A stretch of 57,889 nt of DNA from Hyphomicrobiales bacterium (GTDB taxonomy: Bacteria; Pseudomonadota; Alphaproteobacteria; Rhizobiales; Beijerinckiaceae). The position numbers and the translations under genes are program-made. The notes beneath the pieces were generated by a model, which was not told where the DNA came from, made no database searches, and saw only the letters and a list, made by a program, of their open reading frames with translations. The stretch spans positions 1 to 57,889 of the forward strand of contig JAFAHO010000206.1 of assembly GCA_019237205.1 (NCBI GenBank), in the 5' to 3' direction. Shown here in pieces: positions 12,776-21,989 of the stretch (its first letter is position 1; the number at the start of each line of letters is the position of its first letter).

Positions 12776-14226
12776 GCGGTCTCAAGGTCCTCTCCGTCGC
12801 GTCGGAGATTTTTCCGCTGGTGAAGACGGGGGGCCTTGCTGACGTGGCGGGCGCGTTGCCAGGCGCGCTGAAGCGCGAGGGCATCCTCGTGCGAACGCTC
12901 GTGCCGGCCTATCCGGCGGTCAAGGCCAAGCTCGCCGAGGTCTCGACCATAGGGGAATACAGTGATCTCTTCGGGGGACCGGCGCGCGTTCTTGCCGGCG
13001 CAGCCGCGGGCCTTGATCTCTTCGCCCTCGACGCCCCGCATCTCTACGACCGGCCAGGCAATCCATATCTGCGTCCAGATGGGTTGGACTGGACCGACAA
13101 CGCCCGCCGATTTGCGGCGCTCGCGCGGGTCGGCGCCGATATCGGACTCGGCGCCATCGGCCCGTTCCGACCTGAAGTTGTCCACGCACATGACTGGCAG
13201 GCTGCGCTGGCGCCCGCCTATCTCCATTTCGCATCGGCGTTGCGGCCAGCGACGGTCATCACGATCCACAACCTCGCCTTTCAGGGCCACTTTCCGCTTT
13301 CGACGTTCTGGGAGCTCGGTCTGCCCGAGAGAGCGCTCACGATCGACGGGGTCGAATATTTCGGCGGGGTCGGTTATCTGAAAGCCGGGCTCAGGCTCGC
13401 CGACGGCATCACCACCGTCTCGCCGACCTACGCACGCGAGATCACGACTCCCGAATTCGGCATGGCGCTCGACGGCCTGCTGCGCTCGCGCGCCTCCACC
13501 CTGCACGGCATTCTCAACGGAATCGACGACGTCGTCTGGAATCCCGCCGCGGACCCCGCCGTGCCGCAGAACTACAGCGCTCTCAGGATCGACATGCGCG
13601 CGCGCAACAAGACGGCGCTGCAAAACAAACTCGGATTGACTCCGAGCCCCGACCGGCCGCTGTTCGCCGTTGTCTCCCGCCTTTCGCATCAAAAGGGCCT
13701 CGACCTCATGCTGTCGGCCATGCCCCAGTTCGTGGCGAAAGGCGGCCAGTTTGGCCTGCTCGGCTCCGGTGAAAGGACGCTCGAAGAAGGCTTCGCGGAC
13801 GCCGCCGCGAACCGTGCGGATTCGATCGGGTGCGTCTTCGGCTACGACGAGAGGCTTGCCCATCTTTTTCAGGCCGGCGCGGACTTCGTCGTTGTCCCCT
13901 CCCGCTTCGAGCCGTGTGGCCTTACACAGCTCTGCGCACTTCGCTACGGGGCGACGCCGATCGTCTCGCGCGTCGGCGGCCTCGCCGACACAGTCATCGA
14001 CGCCAACGAGGCGGCGACTGCCGCTGGCGTCGCGACCGGCGTCCAGTTCTCGCCGACATCGGTCGAAGCGCTGTCTTCCGCGTTCGACCGGGCGTTCGAG
14101 CTTTTCCACAACAAGGAGTCGATGCGCCGCGTGAGGCTCAACGGGATGCGTGCGGACGTCTCGTGGCGAGGACCAGCCCGGCGCTACGCGGCGCTCTACC
14201 GCTCCCTGGCCGGCGCCGCCCGATGA
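12772..14226 (+). CDS. glgA: Glycogen synthase (ADP-glucose)
   Basis: A 484-residue GT5 glucosyltransferase that elongates alpha-1,4-glucan from ADP-glucose. The N-terminal [15 protein letters not shown] motif (K18 region) binds the sugar nucleotide, and the C-terminal [16 protein letters not shown] holds the family glutamates. Length is normal. It overlaps both neighbours by four bases (ATGA at 12772 and 14223), showing tight translational coupling of glgC, glgA and glgX/malQ. Confidence 0.97.
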   Translation: MSGLKVLSVASEIFPLVKTGGLADVAGALPGALKREGILVRTLVPAYPAVKAKLAEVSTIGEYSDLFGGPARVLAGAAAGLDLFALDAPHLYDRPGNPYLRPDGLDWTDNARRFAALARVGADIGLGAIGPFRPEVVHAHDWQAALAPAYLHFASALRPATVITIHNLAFQGHFPLSTFWELGLPERALTIDGVEYFGGVGYLKAGLRLADGITTVSPTYAREITTPEFGMALDGLLRSRASTLHGILNGIDDVVWNPAADPAVPQNYSALRIDMRARNKTALQNKLGLTPSPDRPLFAVVSRLSHQKGLDLMLSAMPQFVAKGGQFGLLGSGERTLEEGFADAAANRADSIGCVFGYDERLAHLFQAGADFVVVPSRFEPCGLTQLCALRYGATPIVSRVGGLADTVIDANEAATAAGVATGVQFSPTSVEALSSAFDRAFELFHNKESMRRVRLNGMRADVSWRGPARRYAALYRSLAGAAR

Positions 14227-17200
14227 ATGCCGCGAAAGCGGGTCTCGGCGTCGTCGTCTCGCCCCACGGCCTCGAAGCGGCGCTCAACCTACCCAACGCA
14301 GAAGGCGCGTCGCTCTGCCTTTACGACGGCGACCGCGAAGTCTTCCGGGCCGCTATGGCGCGCGACGCGGGCGGCGTCTTACGCGGCGTCGCGCCGGGCT
14401 TCGGGGCCGGCGCGCGCTATGGTTTCCGCGTCGAGGGCCGATACGACCCAGCGCGCGGGGCTCGATTCGATCCATCCAAACTGCTGGCTGACCCCTACGC
14501 GTGGGCGTTCGACCGGCCATTTCGCCTCCGTCCCTCAATGTTCAAGTTCGGCGAAGACAGCGGCCCCGATGCGCCCAAAGCCGTCGCCGGCGCGCCGCCG
14601 GCGGGCGAGCCGGGACGCAAGCGAATCGCTGCTGACTCGCTTATCGTCTACGAGCTCAATTTGCGCGGCTTTTCGCGCCTGAACCGGGCTATCCCAGAAA
14701 GTGCGCGTGGCACCTTCGCCGGCCTGGCCCACCCGGTCTCGATCGCGCATCTCGCCGCTCTCGGGGTCACAGCTGTCGAAATCATGCCGGCGGACGCTTT
14801 CGTCGACGAGCGCCATCTGCCTCCGCTCGGCCTCTCGAATGCCTGGGGCTACAACCCGGTTGTGTTCGGTGTCCCCGATCCGCGGCTTGCGCCCGGCGGA
14901 TGGGAGGAGGTGCGCGCGGCCACCGACGCGCTGCATGCCGCGGGCATGGAGGCGATCCTTGACGTCGTCTTCAATCACAGCGGCGAAAGCGACCAGTTCG
15001 GGCCGACGCTGTCGTTTCGCGGACTCGACAACGCGACATGGTTCCGCCTCGATCCGCGCAATCCGGCGATCTACGTCAACGACTGCGGCACCGGCAATTG
15101 CCTCGCGCTCCACCGACCCCTTGTCGTCGACATGGCGCTCGGCGCGCTGAGGCGGTGGATGATCTACGGCGGTTTCGACGGCTTTCGCTTCGATCTCGCG
15201 ACCGCGCTCGGACGCGGCCCCGACGGTTTTGATCCGAACGCGGCGTTTTTCCAGGCGCTGGCCGAAGATCCGGTTGTGCGCGAGGCGCGGCTCATCGCCG
15301 AACCTTGGGACGTCGGTCCGGGGGGCTACCAACTCGGCGCTTTCGGCCCGAGCTTCGCCGAATGGAATGACCATTTCCGCGATGCGGCTCGCCTCTTCTG
15401 GCGCGGCGATCTGGGAATGCGAGGCGAGATCGCGACTCGGATGGCGGGCTCTCGAGACATTTTCGCGCGCGCAACGGCGCCATCGAAGGGCGTCAATTTT
15501 GTCGTCGCGCACGACGGCTTTACGCTCGCCGATCTGGTGGCTTACGAGCACAAGCACAACGAAGCGAACGGCGAAGGGAACCGGGACGGAACCGACGCCA
15601 ATTTCTCCTGGAATCATGGCGCCGAGGGGCCGACTGAGAATCCCGCCATCCTCGCGGCCCGCGCGCGCGACCAGCGGAATCTGCTGCTCCTGCTTCTTGT
15701 CTCGCGCGGAACGCCGATGCTCGCGATGGGCGCGGAGCTCGGTTTCACCGAGGGCGGCAACAACAACGCCTACGCTCAAGACAATGCGACGACGGCGATC
15801 GACTGGGGCGCCGCCGACGGATCGCTGATCGCATTCGTCCGCCGGCTTACGGAAATCCGGCGCTCGCGCCCTGCCCTGTCGCGCGACGCCTTCCTGACTG
15901 GTGGGCCATTCGACTCGAGCGGTCTGCCCGATGTCGAATGGCGCGACGCCGAGGGTCCGCTGACGCCGTCGGCGTGGAACGATCCGGCGGGGAAAGTACT
16001 CGTTGCGGTCTTCGCCGCTCCCCACAGTGACCAGGCCGATCGCGTCGCGGTTGCGATGAATCGCGGCCATGAGGATGTGGAGCTTGCGCTGCCCGCGCCG
16101 CGCGCCGGGATGGGCTGGCGCGCGCTCGCCGAGACTGACAGGGCGGAGGCGCCCGAGCGGCCTGTCGCCATCGCCGACCGCTTTCGGCTCGGCACGCGCG
16201 CGTGCGTCATTCTGGGCGAAACCGCCATCGCGGGCATGGCCCTTGGAGGCGGCGCGCCGAGCGCCGCCGTTATCGATGCGCTCGCCCGCGCCGCGGGCAT
16301 CGCCGCCGACTGGTTTGACGTCAGCGGCAAGCGCACCATTGTCCTGCCGGAGACCAAAATTGCGCTGTTGGCGGCGCTTGGCCTCGAGGCGGGCAGTGAA
16401 GAACAAGCGCGCGAAAGCCTCGGCCAGGTCCTCGATGAAACGCAGCGGCGGCGCCTGCCGCCCTCCCTCGTGCTGCGGTTCGGCAAAAAGCTTGCAGCGC
16501 CCTTGCGCGATGCGCCGGGCGGCTGCGAGGCGCGGGTCGAGCGCGAGGATGGCGGTGCTCTCGAATGGCGCGTGGAAGCAGGCGACGGCGCGCCGCGCAC
16601 GCTTCCCGACGGGCGCGCCGTCGCCGAGCGGACGATCGCGCTGCCCGATCTCCCGATTGGCCGTCACCGCCTCGTGATCGATGGCGTCGACTGTGCGCTG
16701 ACGGTTGCGCCGCCGGAGGCCTATGGGCCCGAGGCGGCGCTACGCAAGCGCTTCGGGGTCGCCGCGCAAATCTATGCCATGCGTCGCGATGGCGATCAGG
16801 GCGTCGGAGATTTTTGGACGCTCGCGCGCGCGGCCGAAACCGCCGGCGTCGCCGGGGCGGCCTATCTTGGCGTCAGCCCGATGCACATGCTGTTTCCCCA
16901 GAACCGCGAACGGGCGAGTCCCTATCATCCCTCCGACCGTCGTTTTCTCGATCCCATGCTCATTGACGTTCTCGATGCGGGACTACCGCGAGGCGAGGCG
17001 CTTGACGCCGCGCTCGCCGCCCTCGGGCCTGCCGCCGCCGCCGCGGCGGCCTCGAAATTCGTCGATTACCCGGCTATCTGGACGATCAAACGCGCCGCGC
17101 TCGAGGCGCTGCGCGGGACATTCGCGCGGCTCCGAGCCGCCCAGCCGGGGGATCCGCTCGTCGCGGATTTTGAGGCGTTCGTCAGGGCGGGCGGCGACGC

Positions 17201-18365
17201 CCTCAGGCGCTTCGCGGCCTTCCAGGCGATCGCGGCGGGCGAATTGGGCGCGGACTGGCGATCGTGGCCAGGGGAACTGCGGGACGGCGACGTGCAGGCG
17301 ATCGAGACAGCCATCGCCAAGGACGCTGTCGCCTTCGACTTCGCGCTTTTTTGCCAATGGCTGGCCGACCGTCAGCTGGCGCGGGCGGCGGCGCGAGCCC
17401 GCGCCAAAGGTCTCGAGATCGGTCTTTATCGCGATCTCGCGATTGGCGCGGCGCCCGAGGGAGCTGAAGCCTGGGCCCACGCACGCGAGCTCGCGCAGGG
17501 CGTTTCGATCGGCGCGCCGCCCGATCCGTTCTCGACCGAGGGGCAGGATTGGAACCTGCCGGCGCCCAATCCGCTCGCGGGCGCGCGCCAAGGCTGGGCG
17601 GCGCTCAGCGCGGTCGCCGCCGCCAACATGCGTCACGCCGGGATGCTGCGCATCGACCATGCGATGGGCCTGCAGCGGCTATTTCTCATCCCCGGCGGCG
17701 CGAAGCCTTCGGAGGGCGCCTATCTCGCCTACCCGCTCGACGATCTCATCGGCCACATTGCGCTCGAAAGCCAACGCGCGAAATGCATGGTCGTCGGCGA
17801 GGATCTCGGCACAGTTCCGGAAGGCTTCCGCAACCGGCTGACGCGGGCCAATATCCCAGGCATGCGCGTGCTTTGGTTCGAGCGCAAGGGGGCCGAAGTG
17901 CTTCCGGCGGCCGCCTATCCGCCGCTGTCGGTCGCCTGCGTCGCGACGCACGATCTTCCCACGCTCGCCGGCTGGTGGCAGGGAGCCGACATCGCGGAAC
18001 GGCTGTCGCTGGGCCTCCTGACGCTTGCAAAGGCCGGCGAAGCGATCGCCACGCGGCGCGACGAGAAGCGCAGCCTCGCAACCGCCCTCCTAGCCGCAGG
18101 CCTCATCGGCTTCCAGCCTGACGAAGACGCGCCGCTCGACGACGCGACGGCAGCCGCGGTCCATGCGTTTATCGGCGGGGCGGGCTCGCTCCTCGCCCAC
18201 GCCCAATTCGACGACCTTGTGGGAGAGACGGTCTCGACCAACCTCCCGGGCACTGACCGAGAGCGGCCGAACTGGCGGCTGAGGGTGGGGCCGGATGTCG
18301 AGGCAGCGTTCAGCGGACCTCGTGCGCGCGCGATCCTGACGGCGCTGGCCAAAGGCCGAACCTGA
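14223..18365 (+). CDS. Fused glycogen debranching enzyme GlgX and 4-alpha-glucanotransferase MalQ
   Basis: One 1380-codon frame encodes two enzymes. Residues 1 to about 680 are a GH13_11 isoamylase-type debranching enzyme with DVVFNH (D247), RFDLAT (D324), IAEPWDVGPGGYQLG (E360) and VAHDGFTL (H430-D431). Residues about 690-1380 are a GH77 amylomaltase with SPYHPSDRRFLDP, LRIDHAMGLQRLF (D1145), VVGEDLGTVP (E1193) and THDLPTLAGWW (H1243-D1244). Both catalytic sets are intact and no stop or internal ribosome site separates them. Debranching releases short maltodextrins that the second half can disproportionate into chains usable by GlgP. The ATG overlaps the glgA stop. A longer upstream frame is glgA shadow. 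Confidence 0.95.
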   Translation: MNAAKAGLGVVVSPHGLEAALNLPNAEGASLCLYDGDREVFRAAMARDAGGVLRGVAPGFGAGARYGFRVEGRYDPARGARFDPSKLLADPYAWAFDRPFRLRPSMFKFGEDSGPDAPKAVAGAPPAGEPGRKRIAADSLIVYELNLRGFSRLNRAIPESARGTFAGLAHPVSIAHLAALGVTAVEIMPADAFVDERHLPPLGLSNAWGYNPVVFGVPDPRLAPGGWEEVRAATDALHAAGMEAILDVVFNHSGESDQFGPTLSFRGLDNATWFRLDPRNPAIYVNDCGTGNCLALHRPLVVDMALGALRRWMIYGGFDGFRFDLATALGRGPDGFDPNAAFFQALAEDPVVREARLIAEPWDVGPGGYQLGAFGPSFAEWNDHFRDAARLFWRGDLGMRGEIATRMAGSRDIFARATAPSKGVNFVVAHDGFTLADLVAYEHKHNEANGEGNRDGTDANFSWNHGAEGPTENPAILAARARDQRNLLLLLLVSRGTPMLAMGAELGFTEGGNNNAYAQDNATTAIDWGAADGSLIAFVRRLTEIRRSRPALSRDAFLTGGPFDSSGLPDVEWRDAEGPLTPSAWNDPAGKVLVAVFAAPHSDQADRVAVAMNRGHEDVELALPAPRAGMGWRALAETDRAEAPERPVAIADRFRLGTRACVILGETAIAGMALGGGAPSAAVIDALARAAGIAADWFDVSGKRTIVLPETKIALLAALGLEAGSEEQARESLGQVLDETQRRRLPPSLVLRFGKKLAAPLRDAPGGCEARVEREDGGALEWRVEAGDGAPRTLPDGRAVAERTIALPDLPIGRHRLVIDGVDCALTVAPPEAYGPEAALRKRFGVAAQIYAMRRDGDQGVGDFWTLARAAETAGVAGAAYLGVSPMHMLFPQNRERASPYHPSDRRFLDPMLIDVLDAGLPRGEALDAALAALGPAAAAAAASKFVDYPAIWTIKRAALEALRGTFARLRAAQPGDPLVADFEAFVRAGGDALRRFAAFQAIAAGELGADWRSWPGELRDGDVQAIETAIAKDAVAFDFALFCQWLADRQLARAAARARAKGLEIGLYRDLAIGAAPEGAEAWAHARELAQGVSIGAPPDPFSTEGQDWNLPAPNPLAGARQGWAALSAVAAANMRHAGMLRIDHAMGLQRLFLIPGGAKPSEGAYLAYPLDDLIGHIALESQRAKCMVVGEDLGTVPEGFRNRLTRANIPGMRVLWFERKGAEVLPAAAYPPLSVACVATHDLPTLAGWWQGADIAERLSLGLLTLAKAGEAIATRRDEKRSLATALLAAGLIGFQPDEDAPLDDATAAAVHAFIGGAGSLLAHAQFDDLVGETVSTNLPGTDRERPNWRLRVGPDVEAAFSGPRARAILTALAKGRT

Positions 18366-18404
18366 GGCGGAAGCGATCTTGCGTCAGCCTTGGGCGAAGA
18401 AATG

Positions 18405-18425
18405 AGCCCGCCTTCGCGACGGGCT
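18405..18425 (+). terminator. Possible weak hairpin after the glg operon
   Basis: AGCCCG (18405-18410) and CGGGCT (18420-18425) can pair around a nine-base loop 40 bases after the glgX/malQ stop. There is no T-tract, so it is only a weak candidate. The rest of 18366-18498 shows nothing recognisable. Confidence 0.25.
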
Positions 18426-18498
18426 GGAGGATCAGGGCTGGTCGAACTCTTCGGCTGAGCTACAGGCCGAAATGCCTATGCGTCTTCCTCCCACGCCG

Positions 18499-19155
18499 CT
18501 AAACGGAAATCGAAATGGCCTCACGGCCCCTTGGCGTGTCGACGACGCGCATATTGACTGACTGGCCCTCGTTGAGATGGGCGATGCCCGCCGCGTTCAG
18601 CGCGGATACGTGGACGAAGATATCCTTGCCGCCGTCTTCGACCGCGACAAAGCCGAAACCCTTCGTCTCGTTGAACCACTTGACCTTGCCCTCGAGCGGC
18701 GTTGCGGTCGATGGGTCGGGCGTGGTCCGGCGCGGCGCACGCGGCGCGTCGGAAAACGGACGGCGCGGACGCTCAAAGGCGCTCGATGCATCGATCGAGA
18801 TGACCTGAGCGACCTGCGGGCCCTTCGCGCCGGCGCCGACGATCACCCGCATCTTTGCGCCGGCGGCGACAGAATCGTGCCCGGCCGCATGGAGCACGGT
18901 CGCGTGCAAGAAGGCGTCACCCTGGCCATTGGCCAGCTCAACGAAGCCGAAGCCCTTCTCATCCTTGAACCATTTCACGGTCGCCTCTACCGTCGGCTGG
19001 TTCGCCAGGGGCGCCCCGCCGCCGTTCGACTCGTCAAACGGAATGTCAGACCCGCCGTGCGGGCGCGATTGGCGCTGCCTTGGCTCGTAGGGCATCGGCC
19101 CGTCGTCGTCAAAGCCGTGCCGGCGTGGCTCCCAAAAATCCTTCCCTCTATTCAT
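18499..19155 (-). CDS. Tandem cold-shock-domain protein
   Basis: A 218-residue nucleic-acid-binding protein with two cold-shock domains. The first is at about residues 57-122 (VKWFKDEKGFGFVEL, DAFLHATVL) and the second at about 155-218 (VKWFNETKGFGFVAV, DIFVHVSAL). Both carry the RNP1-like KGFGF and RNP2-like motifs. They are joined by a Pro/Arg-rich linker and preceded by about 50 disordered charged residues. Two-domain Csp proteins are typical of alphaproteobacteria and act as RNA chaperones. Whether it is cold-induced cannot be told from sequence, though it has a long upstream region. Confidence 0.93.
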   Translation of the reverse strand: MNRGKDFWEPRRHGFDDDGPMPYEPRQRQSRPHGGSDIPFDESNGGGAPLANQPTVEATVKWFKDEKGFGFVELANGQGDAFLHATVLHAAGHDSVAAGAKMRVIVGAGAKGPQVAQVISIDASSAFERPRRPFSDAPRAPRRTTPDPSTATPLEGKVKWFNETKGFGFVAVEDGGKDIFVHVSALNAAGIAHLNEGQSVNMRVVDTPRGREAISISV

Positions 19156-19811
19156 GGCGTTCAGACTCTTCGACCGGTGGATGTCAGAAAGAAGACCGTC
19201 GCGGCCTCCGACGCTTCTTCATCCCGCCAGAAATCGGCGGAACCTCGTGGGGGCGCCCGAGCGCCCGGATTGTCGCGCCCGGTCCCCATGCGACCCTCGG
19301 GAATGGGGACGCGCGTGGACCGGCGTTGCGGCGATCACGGTTCCCGCGATCGGCCTCAGCAGCGCGGGCGCGCCTGGAAAAGCCGTAAACGGGAAGCGCG
19401 CTACGAACGTCATCCGAGAACTCGGCGCTCCAGCCGCGTATCGGGGCCACGGTCACGACGACGGACGCAGGATGCCCGCCGCGACATTCGAGAATGACTG
19501 GAAGGGAAGTCTGATCTTACGGGTCCGCGTCGGCCTCCCGCGTTTTCGCGGGCCGCCCAAACAGCTAGCGACGAAACGGCACTCTTCCGCACAACGACCA
19601 CGAAACCATTTGCCCGGCGAACCCAGCCTCGGGGCGCCAATCGGCGCCACGAATTCGTCGGACAATGAGCCCTATTTTCCCTAATGTCCACCATTCCAAA
19701 CAAAATGAATTGGCGCAATTAGGGAATCTACGTAGCGCGGAAGCGAAGGCTTGGAATCCTTGCCGAAATCGATGCTTGCGCCGGTATTTGCGGGTCCCCA
19801 TATCCCCTCGC
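19156..19811. other. Long divergent intergenic region between the csp gene and the S1C protease gene
   Basis: These 656 bases hold no convincing gene. Two structures stand out. GTCCCCAT (19282-19289) pairs with ATGGGGAC (19303-19310) and could form a hairpin in a long csp leader. A nine-base inverted repeat, TTCCCTAAT (19677-19685) and ATTAGGGAA (19718-19726), lies upstream of the protease. The small open frames crossing the region are Arg-rich shadows. Confidence 0.5.
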
Positions 19812-20834
19812 ATGTTTGAGCCCCTTCAGCCAGTGTCTCCGGCCCTTACGCTCGACTCGGAGAGCGCCTCTCAAGGCCCCGGCGCCAAGCCCTCGTCTGA
19901 CGCGAACCTCCTCGATGACTACTCGCGCGTCGTCAGCGACGTCGTCGATCGCGTCGGGCCGAGCGTGGTCCGGATCGACGTCAAACGCGGAGGCCGCAGC
20001 GGGGGTTCCGGTTCCGGCGTCATCGTGTCGTCGGATGGGCTCGCGCTCACCAATTCCCATGTCGTGCAGGGGTCTCGCGCTGTCGCGCTTACAACGCTCG
20101 AGGGCCGCGAACTGCAGGCTCGCGTTCTCGGCGACGATCCCGACACCGACCTCGCGCTGCTGCGCGTCGAGGCGGACGTGTCGCTGCCCGCGGCGCGGCT
20201 CGGCGACAGTTCGAAACTCAAGCGCGGCCAGATCGCGATTGCGATCGGCAATCCGCTTGGCTTCGACGCGACCGTGACCGCCGGCGTCATTTCCGCGCTG
20301 GGTCGCTCGCTGCAATCGCGGACGGGGCGGATGATCGAGGACGTCGTGCAGACTGACGCCGCGCTCAACCCCGGCAATTCCGGCGGGCCGCTCGTGTCCT
20401 CGGCGGGCGAGATCGTCGGCATCAACACGGCGGTCATCATGGGCGCCCAGGGCATCTGCTTTGCCGTCGCCTCAAACACCGCCAATTTTGTCGCGGGCGA
20501 GATCGCGCGACACGGCCGGGTGAGGCGCGCCTATATCGGCGTCGGAGCCGCGACGACGGCGATTCCGCGCCGGATAGCGCTGCGACTCGAGCTCGAATAC
20601 ACGACTGGAGCGCGGCTCCTCAGCGTCGATCAGGCGGGGCCGGCGGCGCATGCGGGTCTTCTGTCCGGGGATATCATCATCGGCCTCGACGGCAGGCCGG
20701 TGACGAGCGTCGGCGATCTTCTGCGGGCGCTCGATGCCGAAAAGATCAACCGCACTGTCGCCGTCGACGTCCTGCGCCGTTCGGAGCGTCTAAGGGTGTG
20801 GATCGGACCAGTCGAGCGGCCGGCCGCCACTTAA
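19812..20834 (+). CDS. Trypsin-like serine protease with PDZ domain (S1C, HtrA/Deg family)
   Basis: A 340-residue Deg-type protease. The catalytic triad is visible: H83 in TNSHVVQG, D113 in DTDLALLRVE and S190 in NPGNSGGPLVS. One PDZ domain occupies about residues 250-335 (AGLLSGDIIIGLDGRPV). No signal peptide or membrane helix precedes the domain, so a cytoplasmic location is likely, unlike periplasmic DegP. The ATG at 19812 is chosen because the earlier open frame (from 19665) is not protein-like, although no clear ribosome site is seen. It converges with the DedA gene, five bases apart. Confidence 0.9.
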   Translation: MFEPLQPVSPALTLDSESASQGPGAKPSSDANLLDDYSRVVSDVVDRVGPSVVRIDVKRGGRSGGSGSGVIVSSDGLALTNSHVVQGSRAVALTTLEGRELQARVLGDDPDTDLALLRVEADVSLPAARLGDSSKLKRGQIAIAIGNPLGFDATVTAGVISALGRSLQSRTGRMIEDVVQTDAALNPGNSGGPLVSSAGEIVGINTAVIMGAQGICFAVASNTANFVAGEIARHGRVRRAYIGVGAATTAIPRRIALRLELEYTTGARLLSVDQAGPAAHAGLLSGDIIIGLDGRPVTSVGDLLRALDAEKINRTVAVDVLRRSERLRVWIGPVERPAAT

Positions 20835-20839
20835 GCGGA

Positions 20840-21484
20840 CTAACGTCTCGGTTGGACCAAAGGCCCCGGGAGGGCGCGCTCGGCCTCCTCTTCGAGCGCC
20901 TGCTCATGATAGCGCACGAAGCGCGCGCCGACGAAGAAGGCGATCACGGCTCCGATGAGGGCCGCGACGCCGACAGGACGGGCGTAAGCTTCGAACGCGC
21001 GGCCGAGAAGATAGCCGCCTGAGCCGAAGATCGTTGCCCAGACGATCCCGCCGGCTGCGTTGAACAGGAAGAAGCGCTCCCAGTTGAAGCGGTTGACCCC
21101 GGCGAGAAACGCCGCGAAGGCGCGCAGAATCGCGATGAAGCGGCCGAAAAAGACAATCTTGCCGCCGTGCTTCATGAATAGATACTGGCCGAGCTTCAGC
21201 CGCCGTTCGTCCAGCCTCACGTAGCGGCCGTATCGATAGGCGATCGGGAAGCCGAATTCGCGGCCTACCCAATAGCCGCAATTGTCGCCGAGGATCGCTC
21301 CGGCCGCGGCGGCGCCGATCACGCCGTAGAGATGGAGCTTTCCCTCGCCGGCCAGAATCGCTGCGGCGACAAGCACGGTTTCGCCCGGCATCGGGATGCC
21401 AGCGCTCTCCATCCCGACAATCGCCAGGATGGCGACATAACCATAGGTCGCGAGATACCCATGTAGATGGTGCACAATATCCAT
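20840..21484 (-). CDS. DedA/SNARE-associated family membrane protein
   Basis: A 214-residue inner-membrane protein of the DedA superfamily, whose better-known members flip lipid carriers or support membrane homeostasis. Typical marks are GIPMPGETVLVAAAILAGEG near the N-terminus, GDNCGYWVGREFG and FFGRFIAILRAFAAFLAGV with the conserved Arg. The ATG at 21484 follows the stop of the phasin-like gene by one base, so translation is probably coupled. A longer open frame upstream is phasin-gene shadow. Confidence 0.92.
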   Translation of the reverse strand: MDIVHHLHGYLATYGYVAILAIVGMESAGIPMPGETVLVAAAILAGEGKLHLYGVIGAAAAGAILGDNCGYWVGREFGFPIAYRYGRYVRLDERRLKLGQYLFMKHGGKIVFFGRFIAILRAFAAFLAGVNRFNWERFFLFNAAGGIVWATIFGSGGYLLGRAFEAYARPVGVAALIGAVIAFFVGARFVRYHEQALEEEAERALPGPLVQPRR

Positions 21485-21485
21485 A

Positions 21486-21854
21486 TCAAGGGAGCGCCTT
21501 GGCCCCAGTAAGGCGGCGGGCGTTCGCGCGCACTTTGCGCCTCGCCGGTTTTGCTGCGGCCTGGGCAATGCCGGCCAAGCCGAACGACACGTCGTTTGGA
21601 GTGCGGACGCCCCCGAACGCAGCCTTGAGCACAAAAGCGCCCCACGCGGCCTGGGCGGCCAAAGCGCCCTCGATCGCGGCGTCGAATTTTTCCTGCACCA
21701 TGAGTTGGGCTTCGCGCGCCTTTTCGGCCGGCCTGCCGGCAAACGACAACAGATCCTGCGTGCGGGCGGCGATGGTGAGCGCTGCGTCGACGCCGGTCTG
21801 GACGTTGGCCTTGGCGATCGCTAGCGAGCGCCTTTCAAGGCTTTTCGACACCAT
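21486..21854 (-). CDS. Phasin-like protein
   Basis: A 122-residue, Ala-rich, mostly helical protein resembling phasin_2-type proteins that coat polyhydroxyalkanoate granules. It runs from MVSKSLERRSLAIAKANVQ through a helix AAQAAWGAFVLKAAFG to a basic Ala/Arg/Lys tail. The ATG at 21854 is preferred over 21866 because GAGG lies seven bases upstream. It is coupled to the downstream dedA gene. The basic C-terminus could also bind DNA, as in PhaM- or PhaF-like granule proteins; that is inference. Confidence 0.75.
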   Translation of the reverse strand: MVSKSLERRSLAIAKANVQTGVDAALTIAARTQDLLSFAGRPAEKAREAQLMVQEKFDAAIEGALAAQAAWGAFVLKAAFGGVRTPNDVSFGLAGIAQAAAKPARRKVRANARRLTGAKALP

Positions 21855-21941
21855 GATCAACCTCAATTTCTTTCAATGTCCCAAAGCTGTGAGCGACAAT
21901 ACGACGATCGGCGGTCGCGAACAGAGGATGGGGTAAGTTCA

Positions 21942-21962
21942 GCTCCCGGGCAAGTCGGGAGC
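21942..21962 (-). terminator. Hairpin after the GNAT gene
   Basis: GCTCCCG (21942-21948) pairs perfectly with CGGGAGC (21956-21962) around seven bases, just beyond the stop of the GNAT gene on the minus strand. No T-run follows, so it may be a weak terminator or an upstream structure for the phasin-like gene. Confidence 0.4.
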
Positions 21963-21989
21963 CGCCAGACTTTCGGACCCATTCCACAT

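Noticed and set aside
13830-14222. Extension of the glgX/malQ frame 131 codons upstream
   Set aside because: This part lies inside glgA in another frame and is Arg-rich; the ATGA overlap at 14223 is the natural start.
14535-16667. 710-codon open frame antisense to glgX/malQ
   Set aside because: High-GC codon bias keeps the antisense frame open; composition is Arg/Ala-rich with no domain, and the sense strand has full catalytic motifs.
19154-19684. 176-codon open frame between csp and the protease gene
   Set aside because: Composition unlike neighbouring proteins and no family match; treated as non-coding.
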